In this document: positions 53,260 to 62,179 of the stretch, piece after piece
How positions within the stretch are numbered: position 1 is the first letter of the stretch
Layout: every line of letters begins with the position of its first letter
NCBI RefSeq assembly: GCF_002979555.1
Contig: NZ_PCOZ01000006.1
Coordinates: 248,001-312,000 of the forward strand
Length of the DNA: 64,000 nucleotides
Origin: Pseudomonas sp. MYb60
Lineage (GTDB): Bacteria > Pseudomonadota > Gammaproteobacteria > Pseudomonadales > Pseudomonadaceae
Direction of reading: 5' to 3'
The notes under the pieces: model-generated
What the model saw: only the letters and a program-made list of their open reading frames with translations
Told to the model about the DNA's origin: nothing
The model's database searches: none
Made by a program: the position numbers and the translations under genes

Positions 53260-53801
53260 ATGTGACTGAAACCTCACTGCCAGGGGTGGTGATCCTCGAG
53301 CCCAAGGTGTTTGGCGACGAGCGCGGCTTCTTCTACGAAAGCTTCAATGCCCGGGCCTTTGAAGTGGCCACCGGGCAGGAGCGCAACTTCGTGCAGGACA
53401 ACCATTCGCGCTCGCAGAAAGGCGTATTGCGTGGCCTGCATTACCAGCTCGAACGCACCCAGGGCAAACTGGTGCGCGTCACCGCCGGCGAAGTCCTGGA
53501 CGTGGCGGTGGACATCCGCCGCAGCTCGCCGAACTTCGGCCAGTGGGTGAGCGTGCGCCTTTCGGCAGACAACCATCGCCAACTGTGGGTGCCGGAAGGT
53601 TTTGCCCACGGTTTTGTGGTGCTGAGCGACTACGCCGAGTTCCTCTACAAGACCACCGACTACTACACGCCGGCCGCCGAACGTTGCATTCGCTGGGACG
53701 ACCCGGACCTCAACATCGATTGGCAGTTGACCGAAGCGCCGCAGTTGTCCGCCAAGGACCAGGTCGGCAAAGCCCTCAAGGACGCAGACCTGTTCCCATG
53801 A
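53256..53801 (+). CDS. rfbC: dTDP-4-dehydrorhamnose 3,5-epimerase
   Basis: A 181-residue cupin-fold epimerase, third step of dTDP-L-rhamnose synthesis. Conserved blocks: [33 protein letters not shown] (with the catalytic His) and [21 protein letters not shown]. It begins with GTG, overlapping the rfbA stop by 4 nt. Confidence 0.97.
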   Translation: MNVTETSLPGVVILEPKVFGDERGFFYESFNARAFEVATGQERNFVQDNHSRSQKGVLRGLHYQLERTQGKLVRVTAGEVLDVAVDIRRSSPNFGQWVSVRLSADNHRQLWVPEGFAHGFVVLSDYAEFLYKTTDYYTPAAERCIRWDDPDLNIDWQLTEAPQLSAKDQVGKALKDADLFP

Positions 53802-54667
53802 AAATCCTGATCACCGGCCAGCACGGCCAAGTCTCCCGCGAGCTGCAACGGCGGCTCCAGGGCCTGGGTGAACTGATCGTGCTGGGCCGTGATCAGCTGG
53901 ACCTGGCCAACATCGAGCAGATCCGCCAACAGGTGCGCAGCCATCGCCCCGACCTGATCATCAACGCCGCGGCCCACACGGCCGTCGACCAGGCCGAAAG
54001 CGAACCGGACGCGGCGTTTGCCATCAATGCCATCGCTCCTGGCATCCTTGCCGAGGAAGCCAAGTCCCTGGGCATTCCGCTGATCCACTACTCCACAGAC
54101 TACGTGTTCGACGGCAGCAAGCCTGCGCCATATACCGAAGCGGACGCCCCGAACCCGCTGGGCGTGTACGGCCAGAGCAAACTGGCCGGCGAGCAGGCGA
54201 TTGCGGCGGTGGGCGGCGCGCACCTGATCCTGCGCACCAGTTGGGTCTATTCCAGCCACGGCAAGAACTTCCTGCTGACCATGCAACGCCTGCTGCAAGA
54301 GAAGCCGCACCTGCGCATCGTCGCCGACCAGATCGGCGCGCCGACCTGGGCCGGCAGTATCGCCAACAGCACCCGCGCCCTGATCGAACGCTGGCAGGCC
54401 GGCCAGGCCGGGGCATGGGGCGTGTACCACCTGACCGCACAGGGCGAGACCTCGTGGTTTGGGTTTGCCCAGGCGATTGGCGAACACCTGCGCGCCGAGG
54501 GCAAGGCCTGTGCCGAGCTGGAAGCGATTCCTTCCAGCGCCTACCCGACCCCGGCCCGGCGCCCGCTGAACTCACGCCTGGACTGCAGCCGCCTGCACCA
54601 GCAATGGCAGGTCAGTCAGCCGCTGTGGCAGGACGCATTGCGCGAGTGTCTTGCAACGCCGCACTAG
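53798..54667 (+). CDS. rfbD: dTDP-4-dehydrorhamnose reductase
   Basis: A 289-residue SDR, last step of the dTDP-L-rhamnose pathway. Motifs are ILITGQHGQVSREL, AAAHTAVDQAESEPDAAFAIN, YSTDYVFDGSKPAPYTE and VYGQSKLAGE. It overlaps rfbC by ATGA. The order here is B-A-C-D, whereas the P. aeruginosa operon is rmlBDAC. dctB begins 34 nt after its stop. Confidence 0.96.
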   Translation: MKILITGQHGQVSRELQRRLQGLGELIVLGRDQLDLANIEQIRQQVRSHRPDLIINAAAHTAVDQAESEPDAAFAINAIAPGILAEEAKSLGIPLIHYSTDYVFDGSKPAPYTEADAPNPLGVYGQSKLAGEQAIAAVGGAHLILRTSWVYSSHGKNFLLTMQRLLQEKPHLRIVADQIGAPTWAGSIANSTRALIERWQAGQAGAWGVYHLTAQGETSWFGFAQAIGEHLRAEGKACAELEAIPSSAYPTPARRPLNSRLDCSRLHQQWQVSQPLWQDALRECLATPH

Positions 54668-54701
54668 GCATAATGCGCCTGTACCCACAGGCGCGATTCC
54701 C

Positions 54702-56510
54702 ATGACTCCAACCCTCCCGCGAAGACCCCGCTGGCGCAGCCTCGCCCTGTTGGCGTTGTGCCTGGCGCCGCTGCTGTGGCCACTGGAGCACCTGGCCGAG
54801 CGCTATTACCGCAGCGAACTGGCCGGGCAGAACCGCCAGACCCTCGACCTGTACGTCGCCAACCTGCTGGGCACCCTGCACCGCTTCGAGGTACTGCCGC
54901 AGATCCTCGGCGACTTGCCCGCCCTGCGCACCGCACTGGCCGCGCCGCAGGTCAGCAGTCACCGGACCAACGCCAATGTGCTGCTCAAGGACGTCGCCGC
55001 CCAGGCCGGGGTGGAGGTGATGTACCTGATGGACACCAACGGCAATACCCTCGCCGCGTCCAACTGGGACAAACAGGACAGCTTCGTCGGGCGCAACTTC
55101 TCGTTCCGCCCGTATTTCAGCGAAGCCATGGCCGGGCGCCTGGGCCGCTTCTTCGGGCTGGGCACCACCTCGGCCAAGCGCGGCTACTTTTTCGCCGCCG
55201 CCGTGCGTGACGGCGATAACGTTATCGGTGTGCTGGTGGTGAAGGTCGACCTGGACCACACCGAAAGCCTGTGGGGCAACACCCCTGAGCAGCTGCTGGT
55301 GACCGACCACAACGGCGTGGTGATCCTCACGTCGCGCCCGCAATGGCGCTTCCGTGCTACCCGTCCACTGACCGCCGCAGAGCGCCAGGCCATCATCGCC
55401 ATCCAGCCCTATCCGACCCGCGATCCGCAGCCACTGAGCCTGAGCAGTACCGCCTGGCTGCGCCAATCCACAGCCATCGCCGAGACCGGCTGGAACGTGG
55501 AGATTCTCGCCCCGCGCTCGCTGATCAACCGGCCGGTGCGTACAGTGGTCGCTGTGGGGGGCGCCACCCTGTTGGTGCTGATGCTGTTGCTGGGCCTGAT
55601 GATGCAGCGGCGCCGGCACTACCTCGATCGCATCGCCTTCGAAGCCAAGGCACGTCGCGAACTGGAAGCCCGTGTGGTCGAACGTACCAGCGACCTGGAG
55701 GGCCTGAACCGGCGCCTGCGCCAGGAAGTGCTGGAGCGCGAACAGGCCCAACAGGAACTGGTGCGCGCCCAGGATGACCTGGTGCAGGCCGGCAAGCTGT
55801 CGGCGCTGGGCACCATGTCGGCGAGTATCAGCCACGAACTCAACCAACCGCTGGCGGCGATTCGCAGCTACGCCGAAAACGCCGAGATCCTGCTGGACCA
55901 CGAACGTACCGGCGACGCGCGGGGCAATCTCAAGCTGATCAGCGAGCTCACCGGGCGCATGGCCTCGATCATTGCCCACCTGCGCGCTTTCGCACGTCGT
56001 GACCGGCATGCGCCGGAAAGCGTGGCCCTGCAACCGGCACTGGACGATGCACTGGCGTTGCTGGCCAAGCGCCGACGGTCGATGGAAGTCGAGCTGATTC
56101 GCGACCTGCCCGAGGCGACCTTGTGGGTGCAAGCCGGCGAAACCCGTCTACGCCAAGTGCTGGGCAACCTGCTGGCCAACGCCCTCGACGCCCTCACCGA
56201 GAAAGGCCCGCCGCGCAAACTCTGGCTGAGTGCCGAAACCACCGAACAGGGCGTCAACCTGTACATTCGCGACAACGGCCCGGGTTTTTGCATGGAAGCC
56301 CTGGGCCGCGCCAGCGAGCCGTTCTACACCACCAAGACGCGCACCCAGGGCCTGGGCTTGGGGCTGGCCATCTGTGACACGCTGATGCGCGCCTTTGGTG
56401 GCGAGCTGCTGTTCGCCAACCACAAGGAAGGCGGCGCATTGTTAACCCTGAAATTGCGTGCCGGCTCGCCGGGCGTCAGTCTGCAACCGTCCGAGGACCG
56501 CAGTGTATGA
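54702..56510 (+). CDS. dctB: C4-dicarboxylate sensor histidine kinase DctB
   Basis: A 602-residue membrane kinase. Two membrane spans (about 12-28 and 285-305) enclose a periplasmic double-PAS sensor region (NFSFRPYFSEAMAGRLGRFFGLGTTSAKRGYFFA is a dicarboxylate-sensor signature). A coiled linker is followed by the H-box SISHELNQPLAAIRSYAENA with phospho-acceptor His378, then N, G1 (DNGPGF) and G2 (GLGLGLAICD) boxes. It senses succinate, fumarate or malate with DctA and phosphorylates DctD. It has no obvious separate promoter from rfbD. Confidence 0.93.
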   Translation: MTPTLPRRPRWRSLALLALCLAPLLWPLEHLAERYYRSELAGQNRQTLDLYVANLLGTLHRFEVLPQILGDLPALRTALAAPQVSSHRTNANVLLKDVAAQAGVEVMYLMDTNGNTLAASNWDKQDSFVGRNFSFRPYFSEAMAGRLGRFFGLGTTSAKRGYFFAAAVRDGDNVIGVLVVKVDLDHTESLWGNTPEQLLVTDHNGVVILTSRPQWRFRATRPLTAAERQAIIAIQPYPTRDPQPLSLSSTAWLRQSTAIAETGWNVEILAPRSLINRPVRTVVAVGGATLLVLMLLLGLMMQRRRHYLDRIAFEAKARRELEARVVERTSDLEGLNRRLRQEVLEREQAQQELVRAQDDLVQAGKLSALGTMSASISHELNQPLAAIRSYAENAEILLDHERTGDARGNLKLISELTGRMASIIAHLRAFARRDRHAPESVALQPALDDALALLAKRRRSMEVELIRDLPEATLWVQAGETRLRQVLGNLLANALDALTEKGPPRKLWLSAETTEQGVNLYIRDNGPGFCMEALGRASEPFYTTKTRTQGLGLGLAICDTLMRAFGGELLFANHKEGGALLTLKLRAGSPGVSLQPSEDRSV

Positions 56511-57883
56511 GTATCGATAACCAGATTCAGGTGGTGTTGATCGACGACGATCCGCACCTGCGTCAGGCCCTGAGCCAGACCCTGGACCTGGCCGGCCTGA
56601 AAGTGCTGCCCCTGGGCGAAGCCACCGGCCTCACCGCACGCCTGTCGCGGGACTGGCCGGGGGTGGTGGTCAGCGACATTCGCATGCCCGGCATGGATGG
56701 CCTGGAGTTGCTCGCCGAGCTCCACGGCCAGGACCCTGACCTGCCAGTGCTGCTGATCACCGGCCACGGCGACGTGCCGCTGGCGGTGCAGGCGATGCGC
56801 GCCGGGGCTTATGACTTCCTGGAGAAACCCTTCGCCAGCGACGCCCTGCTCGACAGCGTGCGCCGCGCCCTGGCCCTGCGCCGCCTGGTGCTGGACAACC
56901 GCAGCCTGCGCCTGGCCCTCAGTGATCGCCAGCAATTGAGCACCCGCCTGGTGGGTCACTCGCCACAAATGCTGCGCCTGCGCGAGCAGATCGGTGCGCT
57001 GGCCGCGACCAAGGCCGATGTGTTGATTCTCGGCGAAACCGGCGCCGGCAAAGAGGTGGTCGCCCGCGCCTTGCACGACCTGTCGAGCCGGCGCAGCGGG
57101 CCGTTCGTGGCGATCAACGCCGGGGCCCTAGCCGAGTCGGTGGTGGAAAGCGAACTGTTCGGCCATGAGCCGGGCGCCTTTACCGGCGCGCAGAAGCGCC
57201 GGATCGGCAAGTTCGAATTCGCCAACGGCGGCACGCTGTTCCTCGATGAAATCGAGAGCATGAGCCTGGATGTGCAGGTCAAGCTCCTGCGCCTGCTGCA
57301 GGAACGCGTCGTGGAGCGCCTGGGTGGCAATCAACTGATCCCGCTGGATATCCGCATCATCGCCGCCACCAAGGAAGACCTGCGCCAGTCCGCTGACCAA
57401 GGGCGCTTCCGTGCCGACTTGTACTACCGCCTCAACGTTGCACCGCTGCGTATTCCACCGCTGCGCGAACGCGGTGAAGACGCGCTGATGCTGTTCCAGC
57501 ATTTCGCCGACGAAGCCAGCAGCCGCCATGGCCTGCCCTTGCACGAGCTGCAACCGGGCCAGCGCGCGCTGCTGCTGCGCCATAGCTGGCCGGGCAACGT
57601 GCGCGAACTGCAGAACGCCGCCGAACGCTTCGCCCTCGGCCTGGAGTTGGCCCTGGATGCCACGCCGGACAACCCTGCCAGCAGCGTGCTGACGTCCACG
57701 CCGGGCGGCCTGAGCGAGCAGGTCGAGCAGTTTGAAAAAAGCCTGATCGCCGCCGAGTTGACCCGCCCCCACAGCTCCATGCGCAGCCTCGCCGAAGCGC
57801 TGGGCGTGCCGCGCAAGACCCTGCACGACAAACTGCGCAAGCATGGCCTGAACTTCGCCAACCAAAGCGCCGACGACGAATGA
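56507..57883 (+). CDS. dctD: Sigma-54-dependent response regulator DctD
   Basis: A 458-residue NtrC-family regulator. The receiver has phospho-acceptor Asp57 (VVSDIRMPG). The AAA+ domain has Walker A GETGAGKE (176-183), the sigma-54 contact loop GAFTGA (223-228) and FLDEIES. A C-terminal Fis-type helix-turn-helix reads MRSLAEALGVPRKTLHDKLRKHGL. It is the partner of DctB (ATGA overlap) and should activate dctA or dctPQM transporters, which lie outside this window. Confidence 0.95.
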   Translation: MSIDNQIQVVLIDDDPHLRQALSQTLDLAGLKVLPLGEATGLTARLSRDWPGVVVSDIRMPGMDGLELLAELHGQDPDLPVLLITGHGDVPLAVQAMRAGAYDFLEKPFASDALLDSVRRALALRRLVLDNRSLRLALSDRQQLSTRLVGHSPQMLRLREQIGALAATKADVLILGETGAGKEVVARALHDLSSRRSGPFVAINAGALAESVVESELFGHEPGAFTGAQKRRIGKFEFANGGTLFLDEIESMSLDVQVKLLRLLQERVVERLGGNQLIPLDIRIIAATKEDLRQSADQGRFRADLYYRLNVAPLRIPPLRERGEDALMLFQHFADEASSRHGLPLHELQPGQRALLLRHSWPGNVRELQNAAERFALGLELALDATPDNPASSVLTSTPGGLSEQVEQFEKSLIAAELTRPHSSMRSLAEALGVPRKTLHDKLRKHGLNFANQSADDE

Positions 57884-58359
57884 ACACCGATAAAGAATCC
57901 GCCATGAACCGCGACAGCCATTACCTAGAATCCGTCCTGCACCACGACATCCCCCTGACCCGGGAGATGGGCCTCACAGTGCGCGACTGGCAGCACGGGC
58001 GGCTGGAACTGCAGTTGCCGTTGCAGGCCAACATCAACCACAAGAGCACCATGTTTGGCGGCAGTCTGTACTGCGGCGCGGTGCTGGCCGGTTGGGGTTG
58101 GTTGCATTTACAGCTGCGCGCGGAAGGCATCGAAGACGGGCATATCGTGATTCAGGAGGGGCAGATCAGTTATCCGCTGCCGGTCACGCGGGACGCGACC
58201 GTGGTGTGCCAGGCGCCAGAGGAAAAGGTATGGAAGCGGTTTGTAGCGACGTACAAGCGCTATGGCCGCGCGCGCTTGACGCTGCAGACCTGGATCTTGA
58301 ACGAGGGCAGTGAAGAAAAAGCAGTGGCCTTCACGGGCCAATACGTCCTGCACCGCTAA
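57880..58359 (+). CDS. Hotdog-fold thioesterase (YiiD C-terminal domain type)
   Basis: A 159-residue single-domain protein. It matches the C-terminal thioesterase-like domain of YiiD: GLTVRDWQHGRLELQLPLQANINHKSTMFGGSLYCGAVLAGWGWLHL holds the hotdog helix with the conserved N-x-K-x-T-x-F-G-G-S motif. Acyl substrate is unknown. The ATG at 57880 overlaps the dctD stop by ATGA; a second ATG at 57904 is possible. It is the last gene of the rfb-dct run and is followed by a REP. Confidence 0.85.
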   Translation: MNTDKESAMNRDSHYLESVLHHDIPLTREMGLTVRDWQHGRLELQLPLQANINHKSTMFGGSLYCGAVLAGWGWLHLQLRAEGIEDGHIVIQEGQISYPLPVTRDATVVCQAPEEKVWKRFVATYKRYGRARLTLQTWILNEGSEEKAVAFTGQYVLHR

Positions 58360-58380
58360 AAGCCTTCACACAACCCAAAC

Positions 58381-58408
58381 TGTGGGACCTGGCTTGCCAG
58401 CTCCCACA
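58381..58408. repeat. REP palindrome in convergent gap
   Basis: TGTGGGACCTGGC and GCCAGCTCCCACA form 13-bp arms with one mismatch around TT. It lies between convergent stops at 58359 and 58425, so it may also act as a bidirectional terminator. Confidence 0.8.
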
Positions 58409-58424
58409 TCAAGTCATCAGGGAC

Positions 58425-59261
58425 TCAGGACCGCGCCAGGCTAAGCAACCGCTCCCGCCACGCAGCCTTGGCTGGCAGCGCCAAAAAGAACGGATTCAAC
58501 AACGATTCCCGTGCCGGATAGCTGAACGGCTCGCCGCTCAACTCCAACACTTCGCCGCCCGCACCTTCGAGCACGCCTTGGGCCGCTGCAGTGTCCCACT
58601 GCGACGTCGGCGCCAGGCGCGGATAGCAATCGGCGCTGCCTTCAGCCAACAGGCAGAACTTCAGCGAACTGCCGATGTTCGCCAATTTCAACTCACCCAG
58701 ACCTTCGCTCAACCCGTCGAGCAAACGCTCCTGTTCCGGGCTGGTATGTCGACGACTGGCGACCACGGTAAACGCTTCACCCGCTGCCGGTGCCACGCGA
58801 ACCTGAATCTGCTTGGGCGCCTCGCTCACATCTGAACGCCAGGCGCCCAGGCCGGCGCCACCAAAATAACAACGGCCACTGGTAGGCATCGACACCACGC
58901 CAAACACCACGCGGCCCTTCTCGATCAAGGCGATATTGACGGTGAATTCTTCACTGCCGGCGATGAATTCCTTGGTGCCGTCCAGAGGGTCCACCAGCCA
59001 CCAGCGTTGCCAGCCAGCGCGCACGCTCTGGTCGATATCGGCGTCTTCCTCGGACAACACCGGGATGCTCGGGTCCAGCGCAGTCAGGCCGGCGAGAATC
59101 AGATGATGGGCCGCCAGGTCGGCTGCCGTCACCGGCGAATCATCCGCCTTGGCGGTCACGGCAACGTCGGCGCGCCAGTACGGCAGGATGACTTCACCGG
59201 CCTGGCGGGCCAATTCGATCACGGGGGCAATGAACGGGTGACCCAGGAACAGTTCGCTCAT
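58425..59261 (-). CDS. cysQ: 3'(2'),5'-bisphosphate nucleotidase CysQ
   Basis: A 278-residue inositol-monophosphatase-family enzyme that recycles PAP to AMP in sulfur assimilation. The lithium-sensitive phosphatase motif is VDPLDGTKEF, preceded by SEEDAD (metal ligand) and followed by SQWDTAAAQGVLEGAGGE near the C-terminus. Length is normal. It overlaps nudE by 4 nt, so the two nucleotide-cleaning enzymes are coupled. Confidence 0.95.
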   Translation of the reverse strand: MSELFLGHPFIAPVIELARQAGEVILPYWRADVAVTAKADDSPVTAADLAAHHLILAGLTALDPSIPVLSEEDADIDQSVRAGWQRWWLVDPLDGTKEFIAGSEEFTVNIALIEKGRVVFGVVSMPTSGRCYFGGAGLGAWRSDVSEAPKQIQVRVAPAAGEAFTVVASRRHTSPEQERLLDGLSEGLGELKLANIGSSLKFCLLAEGSADCYPRLAPTSQWDTAAAQGVLEGAGGEVLELSGEPFSYPARESLLNPFFLALPAKAAWRERLLSLARS

Positions 59262-59824
59262 GCGCCAAACACTCCACGCTGGGTCAACAGGTCGCGGACC
59301 AGATACAACGCAGCCAGGGCGCGGCCTTCGCTGAATTGCTCGTTCTGCGCAAGCATCGCCAGTTCACGCAGGTTGACGCGGTCCACGCGCATCGGCTCAG
59401 GCTCATCGCCTTCAAGGCGCTCTTCGTAGAGATCGGTGGCCAGCACCACTTGGATTTTCTGGCTCATGTAACCCGGGGACAATGACAGTTCGATGATGTG
59501 CTCCAACTGCCGCGCGCCGTAGCCCGCCTCCTCCTTGAGCTCGCGGTTGGCCGCCGCCAGCACGTCCTCGCCGGGCTCGATCAGCCCCTTGGGCAGGGAC
59601 AGCTCATATTCGTCGGTGCCGCCGCAGTACTCTTCCACCAGCAAGGCATGGTCGGCGTCGATCATCGCCACGATCATCACCGCACCATAACCGGCACCGC
59701 GGCCCACCAGGCGCTCGTAGGTCCGTTCAACGCCGTTGGAAAAGCGCAACTGCACCTCCTCCACGCGGAACAAACGGCTACTGGCGACTATTTCGCGGGC
59801 GAGGACGGTGGGTTTCTGGCGCAT
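59258..59824 (-). CDS. nudE: ADP compounds hydrolase NudE (Nudix)
   Basis: A 188-residue Nudix hydrolase acting on ADP-ribose, Ap3A and NADH in E. coli. The Nudix box is complete: GLIEPGEDVLAAANRELKEEAGYG (G-x5-E-x7-R-E-x2-E-E-x-G). The N-terminal VERTYERLVGRG-type segment fits NudE. It is upstream of and overlaps cysQ. Its start is divergent from the HAD gene, 87 nt away. Confidence 0.94.
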   Translation of the reverse strand: MRQKPTVLAREIVASSRLFRVEEVQLRFSNGVERTYERLVGRGAGYGAVMIVAMIDADHALLVEEYCGGTDEYELSLPKGLIEPGEDVLAAANRELKEEAGYGARQLEHIIELSLSPGYMSQKIQVVLATDLYEERLEGDEPEPMRVDRVNLRELAMLAQNEQFSEGRALAALYLVRDLLTQRGVFGA

Positions 59825-59911
59825 GAGCGGCTCCTTGGTGTGATCGGGTTACTATACCGTGGCTTTTCCGATTGTCTGTGTCGGATATTTCTACTTACAA
59901 GAGACCGCCCC

Positions 59912-60574
59912 ATGCCTTCTTTGCCCTGGCACGCCATCGATACCGTCCTGCTGGACATGGACGGCACCCTGCTCGACCTGCATTACGACAACCATTTCTG
60001 GATGCAGCACCTGCCCCAGCGTTACGCCGAACTGCACGGGGTGAGCCTGGCCATGGCCGAGATGGAGTTGCAGCCGCTGTTCGAGCGTAACGCCGGACAG
60101 TTGCAATGGTATTGCCTGGATTTCTGGAGTGCCGAACTGAAGATTCCGGTGCGCGAACTCAAATTGGAAACCGCCCACCTGATCGCCCTGCGCCCCGACG
60201 CCGACACCTTTCTGGCCGCGATCAAACAGGCCGGCAAGCGCGTGATCATGATCACCAACGCTCATCGTGACTCGCTGTCATTGAAGCTGGAACGCATTGA
60301 GTTGGCGCCGTATTTCGAGCGGTTGATCAGCTCCCACGACTACGGCTTCGCCAAGGAAAACCCGCAGTTCTGGGACGCCCTGCAAGCCGATATCGACTTC
60401 GACCCGGCGCGTAGTCTGTTTATCGACGATACCCTACCGATCCTGCGCAGCGCCCAGGCGTTTGGCGTGGGGCATTTGCTGGCGGTAAAGGAGCCGGACA
60501 GCCAGAAGGGACCAAAGGATACGGCGGAGTTTGCAGCAGTCGAAGACTATCGAGATCTTATTGCCGGACTCTGA
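59912..60574 (+). CDS. yrfG: HAD-family GMP/IMP nucleotidase YrfG-like
   Basis: A 220-residue HAD phosphatase. Motif I is LLDMDGTLLDLHYDN (Asp nucleophile at residue 15), motif II MITNAHRDS, and motif IV FIDDTLPILRSAQ. LHYDNHFWMQHLPQRYAELHG is specific to the YrfG group, which dephosphorylates IMP and GMP. ATG 59912 is chosen because homology begins there and an ACAAGAGA site precedes it. Gene order nudE/yrfG is conserved in gammaproteobacteria. Confidence 0.9.
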   Translation: MPSLPWHAIDTVLLDMDGTLLDLHYDNHFWMQHLPQRYAELHGVSLAMAEMELQPLFERNAGQLQWYCLDFWSAELKIPVRELKLETAHLIALRPDADTFLAAIKQAGKRVIMITNAHRDSLSLKLERIELAPYFERLISSHDYGFAKENPQFWDALQADIDFDPARSLFIDDTLPILRSAQAFGVGHLLAVKEPDSQKGPKDTAEFAAVEDYRDLIAGL

Positions 60575-60578
60575 ACCC

Positions 60579-60608
60579 ATGTGGGAGGGGGCCTGCCCCC
60601 TCCCACAT
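60579..60608. repeat. REP palindrome with perfect 14-bp arms
   Basis: ATGTGGGAGGGGGC, a CT loop and the exact reverse complement. It lies in the 47-nt gap between convergent stops at 60574 and 60622 and is the only visible terminator for both genes. Confidence 0.9.
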
Positions 60609-60621
60609 TTTGCTCTGCGTT

Positions 60622-61062
60622 TTACTCAGGAATACGCAAAGTCTGCCCTGGGTAGATCTTGTCCGGATGCGACAGCAGCGGTTTGTTGGCCTCGAAAATC
60701 TTGTTGTACTGGTTGGCGTTGCCATACACCGCCAGGGAAATCGCGCTCAGCGTGTCGCCTTTCTTCACCACGACAAAACGCGCGGCAGTGACCACAGGCC
60801 CGGAAACGGTGATGTTGTCTTCCACGCTGGCCACACCGGCAATATTACCCAGCGCCAGCAGGATCTTCTCTTTCTCTTCCTGGGTGGCGACTTCACCGGT
60901 GACGATTACCTTGTCACCCTCCACCGTGGTCTGCACATTCGGATTGCCCAGACCCACCTTGGCCACGTGTTCCTTCAACTGCTCACTGGCGTTCGCATTG
61001 CCCGGCGTCAACAGGTCGATCAACTTCTCGCCGGCTTCCTTAACAAAGCTAAAAAGACTCAT
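60622..61062 (-). CDS. kbp: BON-LysM protein (Kbp/YgaU-like)
   Basis: A 146-residue protein with a BON domain (about 30-90, VQTTVEGDKVIVTGEVATQEEKEKI) and a C-terminal LysM domain (about 97-145, FVVVKKGDTLSAISLAVYGNANQYNKIFEANKP). There is no signal peptide, as in E. coli Kbp, a cytoplasmic K+-binding protein of the same length and domain order. ATG 61062 has AAGGAGAG upstream; the longer frame has no homology. Confidence 0.9.
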   Translation of the reverse strand: MSLFSFVKEAGEKLIDLLTPGNANASEQLKEHVAKVGLGNPNVQTTVEGDKVIVTGEVATQEEKEKILLALGNIAGVASVEDNITVSGPVVTAARFVVVKKGDTLSAISLAVYGNANQYNKIFEANKPLLSHPDKIYPGQTLRIPE

Positions 61063-61194
61063 GGTGCGCTCTCCTTGTGGTTTGGTTTGCAGTTGCTCAA
61101 GACTAGACCAGTCCTGGGAAATTGGGTTCCAACCCGGCTCAAGACCCAAACGCGCTAGAATCCCCCCGCCATTGGAATAAGCCCCGGAGCGAAG

Positions 61195-62082
61195 ATGGAC
61201 ATCAAACAGCTGAAATTCCTCATCGCCCTCGACGAAACCCGGCACTTCGGCCAGGCGGCAGCGCGTTGCCACATCACCCAGCCGACCCTGTCAATGCGCC
61301 TGCGCAGCCTTGAAGAAGAGCTGGACTTGCCGCTGGTCAATCGCGGCCAGCGCTTCGAGAGTTTCACCGCCCCCGGCGAACGGGTGCTGGCCTGGGCACG
61401 CACGGTGCTGGCGGCTTACGACGGCTTGCAGGCTGAAGCTGCTGCCTGTCGCGGTAACCTGGTGGGCACGCTGCGCCTGGGGGTGGTGCCGCTGTCGAGC
61501 TTCGATCCCTTGGCACTGATGCAACAGTTGCATAAAGAGCACCCGAGCCTGCGTTTCGAATTGTCGGCACTCAGCTCCGAGCAGATTCTTGAACAGCTGG
61601 CGAGCAATCGGCTGGACCTCGGTGTGTCCTATCTGGAACGCTTGGACAGCGAGCGCTTCGACTCGCTGGCCCTCGGTGAAACCCGCATGGGCCTGCTGTA
61701 TGACCAGCGTTTCTTCAACTTCGGCGATACACCGTTGAGCTGGGAAGCGTTGACCGAACTGCCCCTTGGCATGCTCACCAGCGGCATGCACTTTCGCCAA
61801 TCCATCGACCATAACTTCCATAGCCGTGGGCTCAACCCGCAACCGTTGCTGCAAACCGATGCCGTCCATCAGCTGCTGCAAGCCGTGCACGGCGGGCTGT
61901 GCTGTGCGGTGATGCCACTGGAAGGCGGCTTGGACGCCCTCACCGAACACTTGCGCCTGCAACCCATCGACGATGCTCACACCCTCGCGCGCCTGGGGCT
62001 GATCATGCGTCGCAGCGCCCCCCGTTCGGCATTGGCCGAAGCCTGTTTCGCGCTGTTTCAGAAATCGCAAAACGAGTCTTGA
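61195..62082 (+). CDS. LysR-family regulator, OxyR-like length
   Basis: A 295-residue LTTR. The winged HTH is at residues 1-60 (FLIALDETRHFGQAAARCHITQPTLSMRLRSLEEEL) and an effector-binding domain follows (LRLGVVPLSSFDPLALMQQLHKEHP...). The paired redox cysteines of OxyR are not evident in the expected place; Cys pairs near VHGGLCCAVMP are unusual. It lies 97 nt upstream of fdhD in the same direction, so it may control formate dehydrogenase-type genes. GGAGCGAAG precedes the ATG. Confidence 0.88.
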   Translation: MDIKQLKFLIALDETRHFGQAAARCHITQPTLSMRLRSLEEELDLPLVNRGQRFESFTAPGERVLAWARTVLAAYDGLQAEAAACRGNLVGTLRLGVVPLSSFDPLALMQQLHKEHPSLRFELSALSSEQILEQLASNRLDLGVSYLERLDSERFDSLALGETRMGLLYDQRFFNFGDTPLSWEALTELPLGMLTSGMHFRQSIDHNFHSRGLNPQPLLQTDAVHQLLQAVHGGLCCAVMPLEGGLDALTEHLRLQPIDDAHTLARLGLIMRRSAPRSALAEACFALFQKSQNES

Positions 62083-62179
62083 TCGACGTCATCTATCGGT
62101 GGATCAGTACTGGCAATTAGACGTGACGCTTTGTCGCGCCTAGTCTAAACACTGACCAATCCGTCGGTGGTACTGCCCA

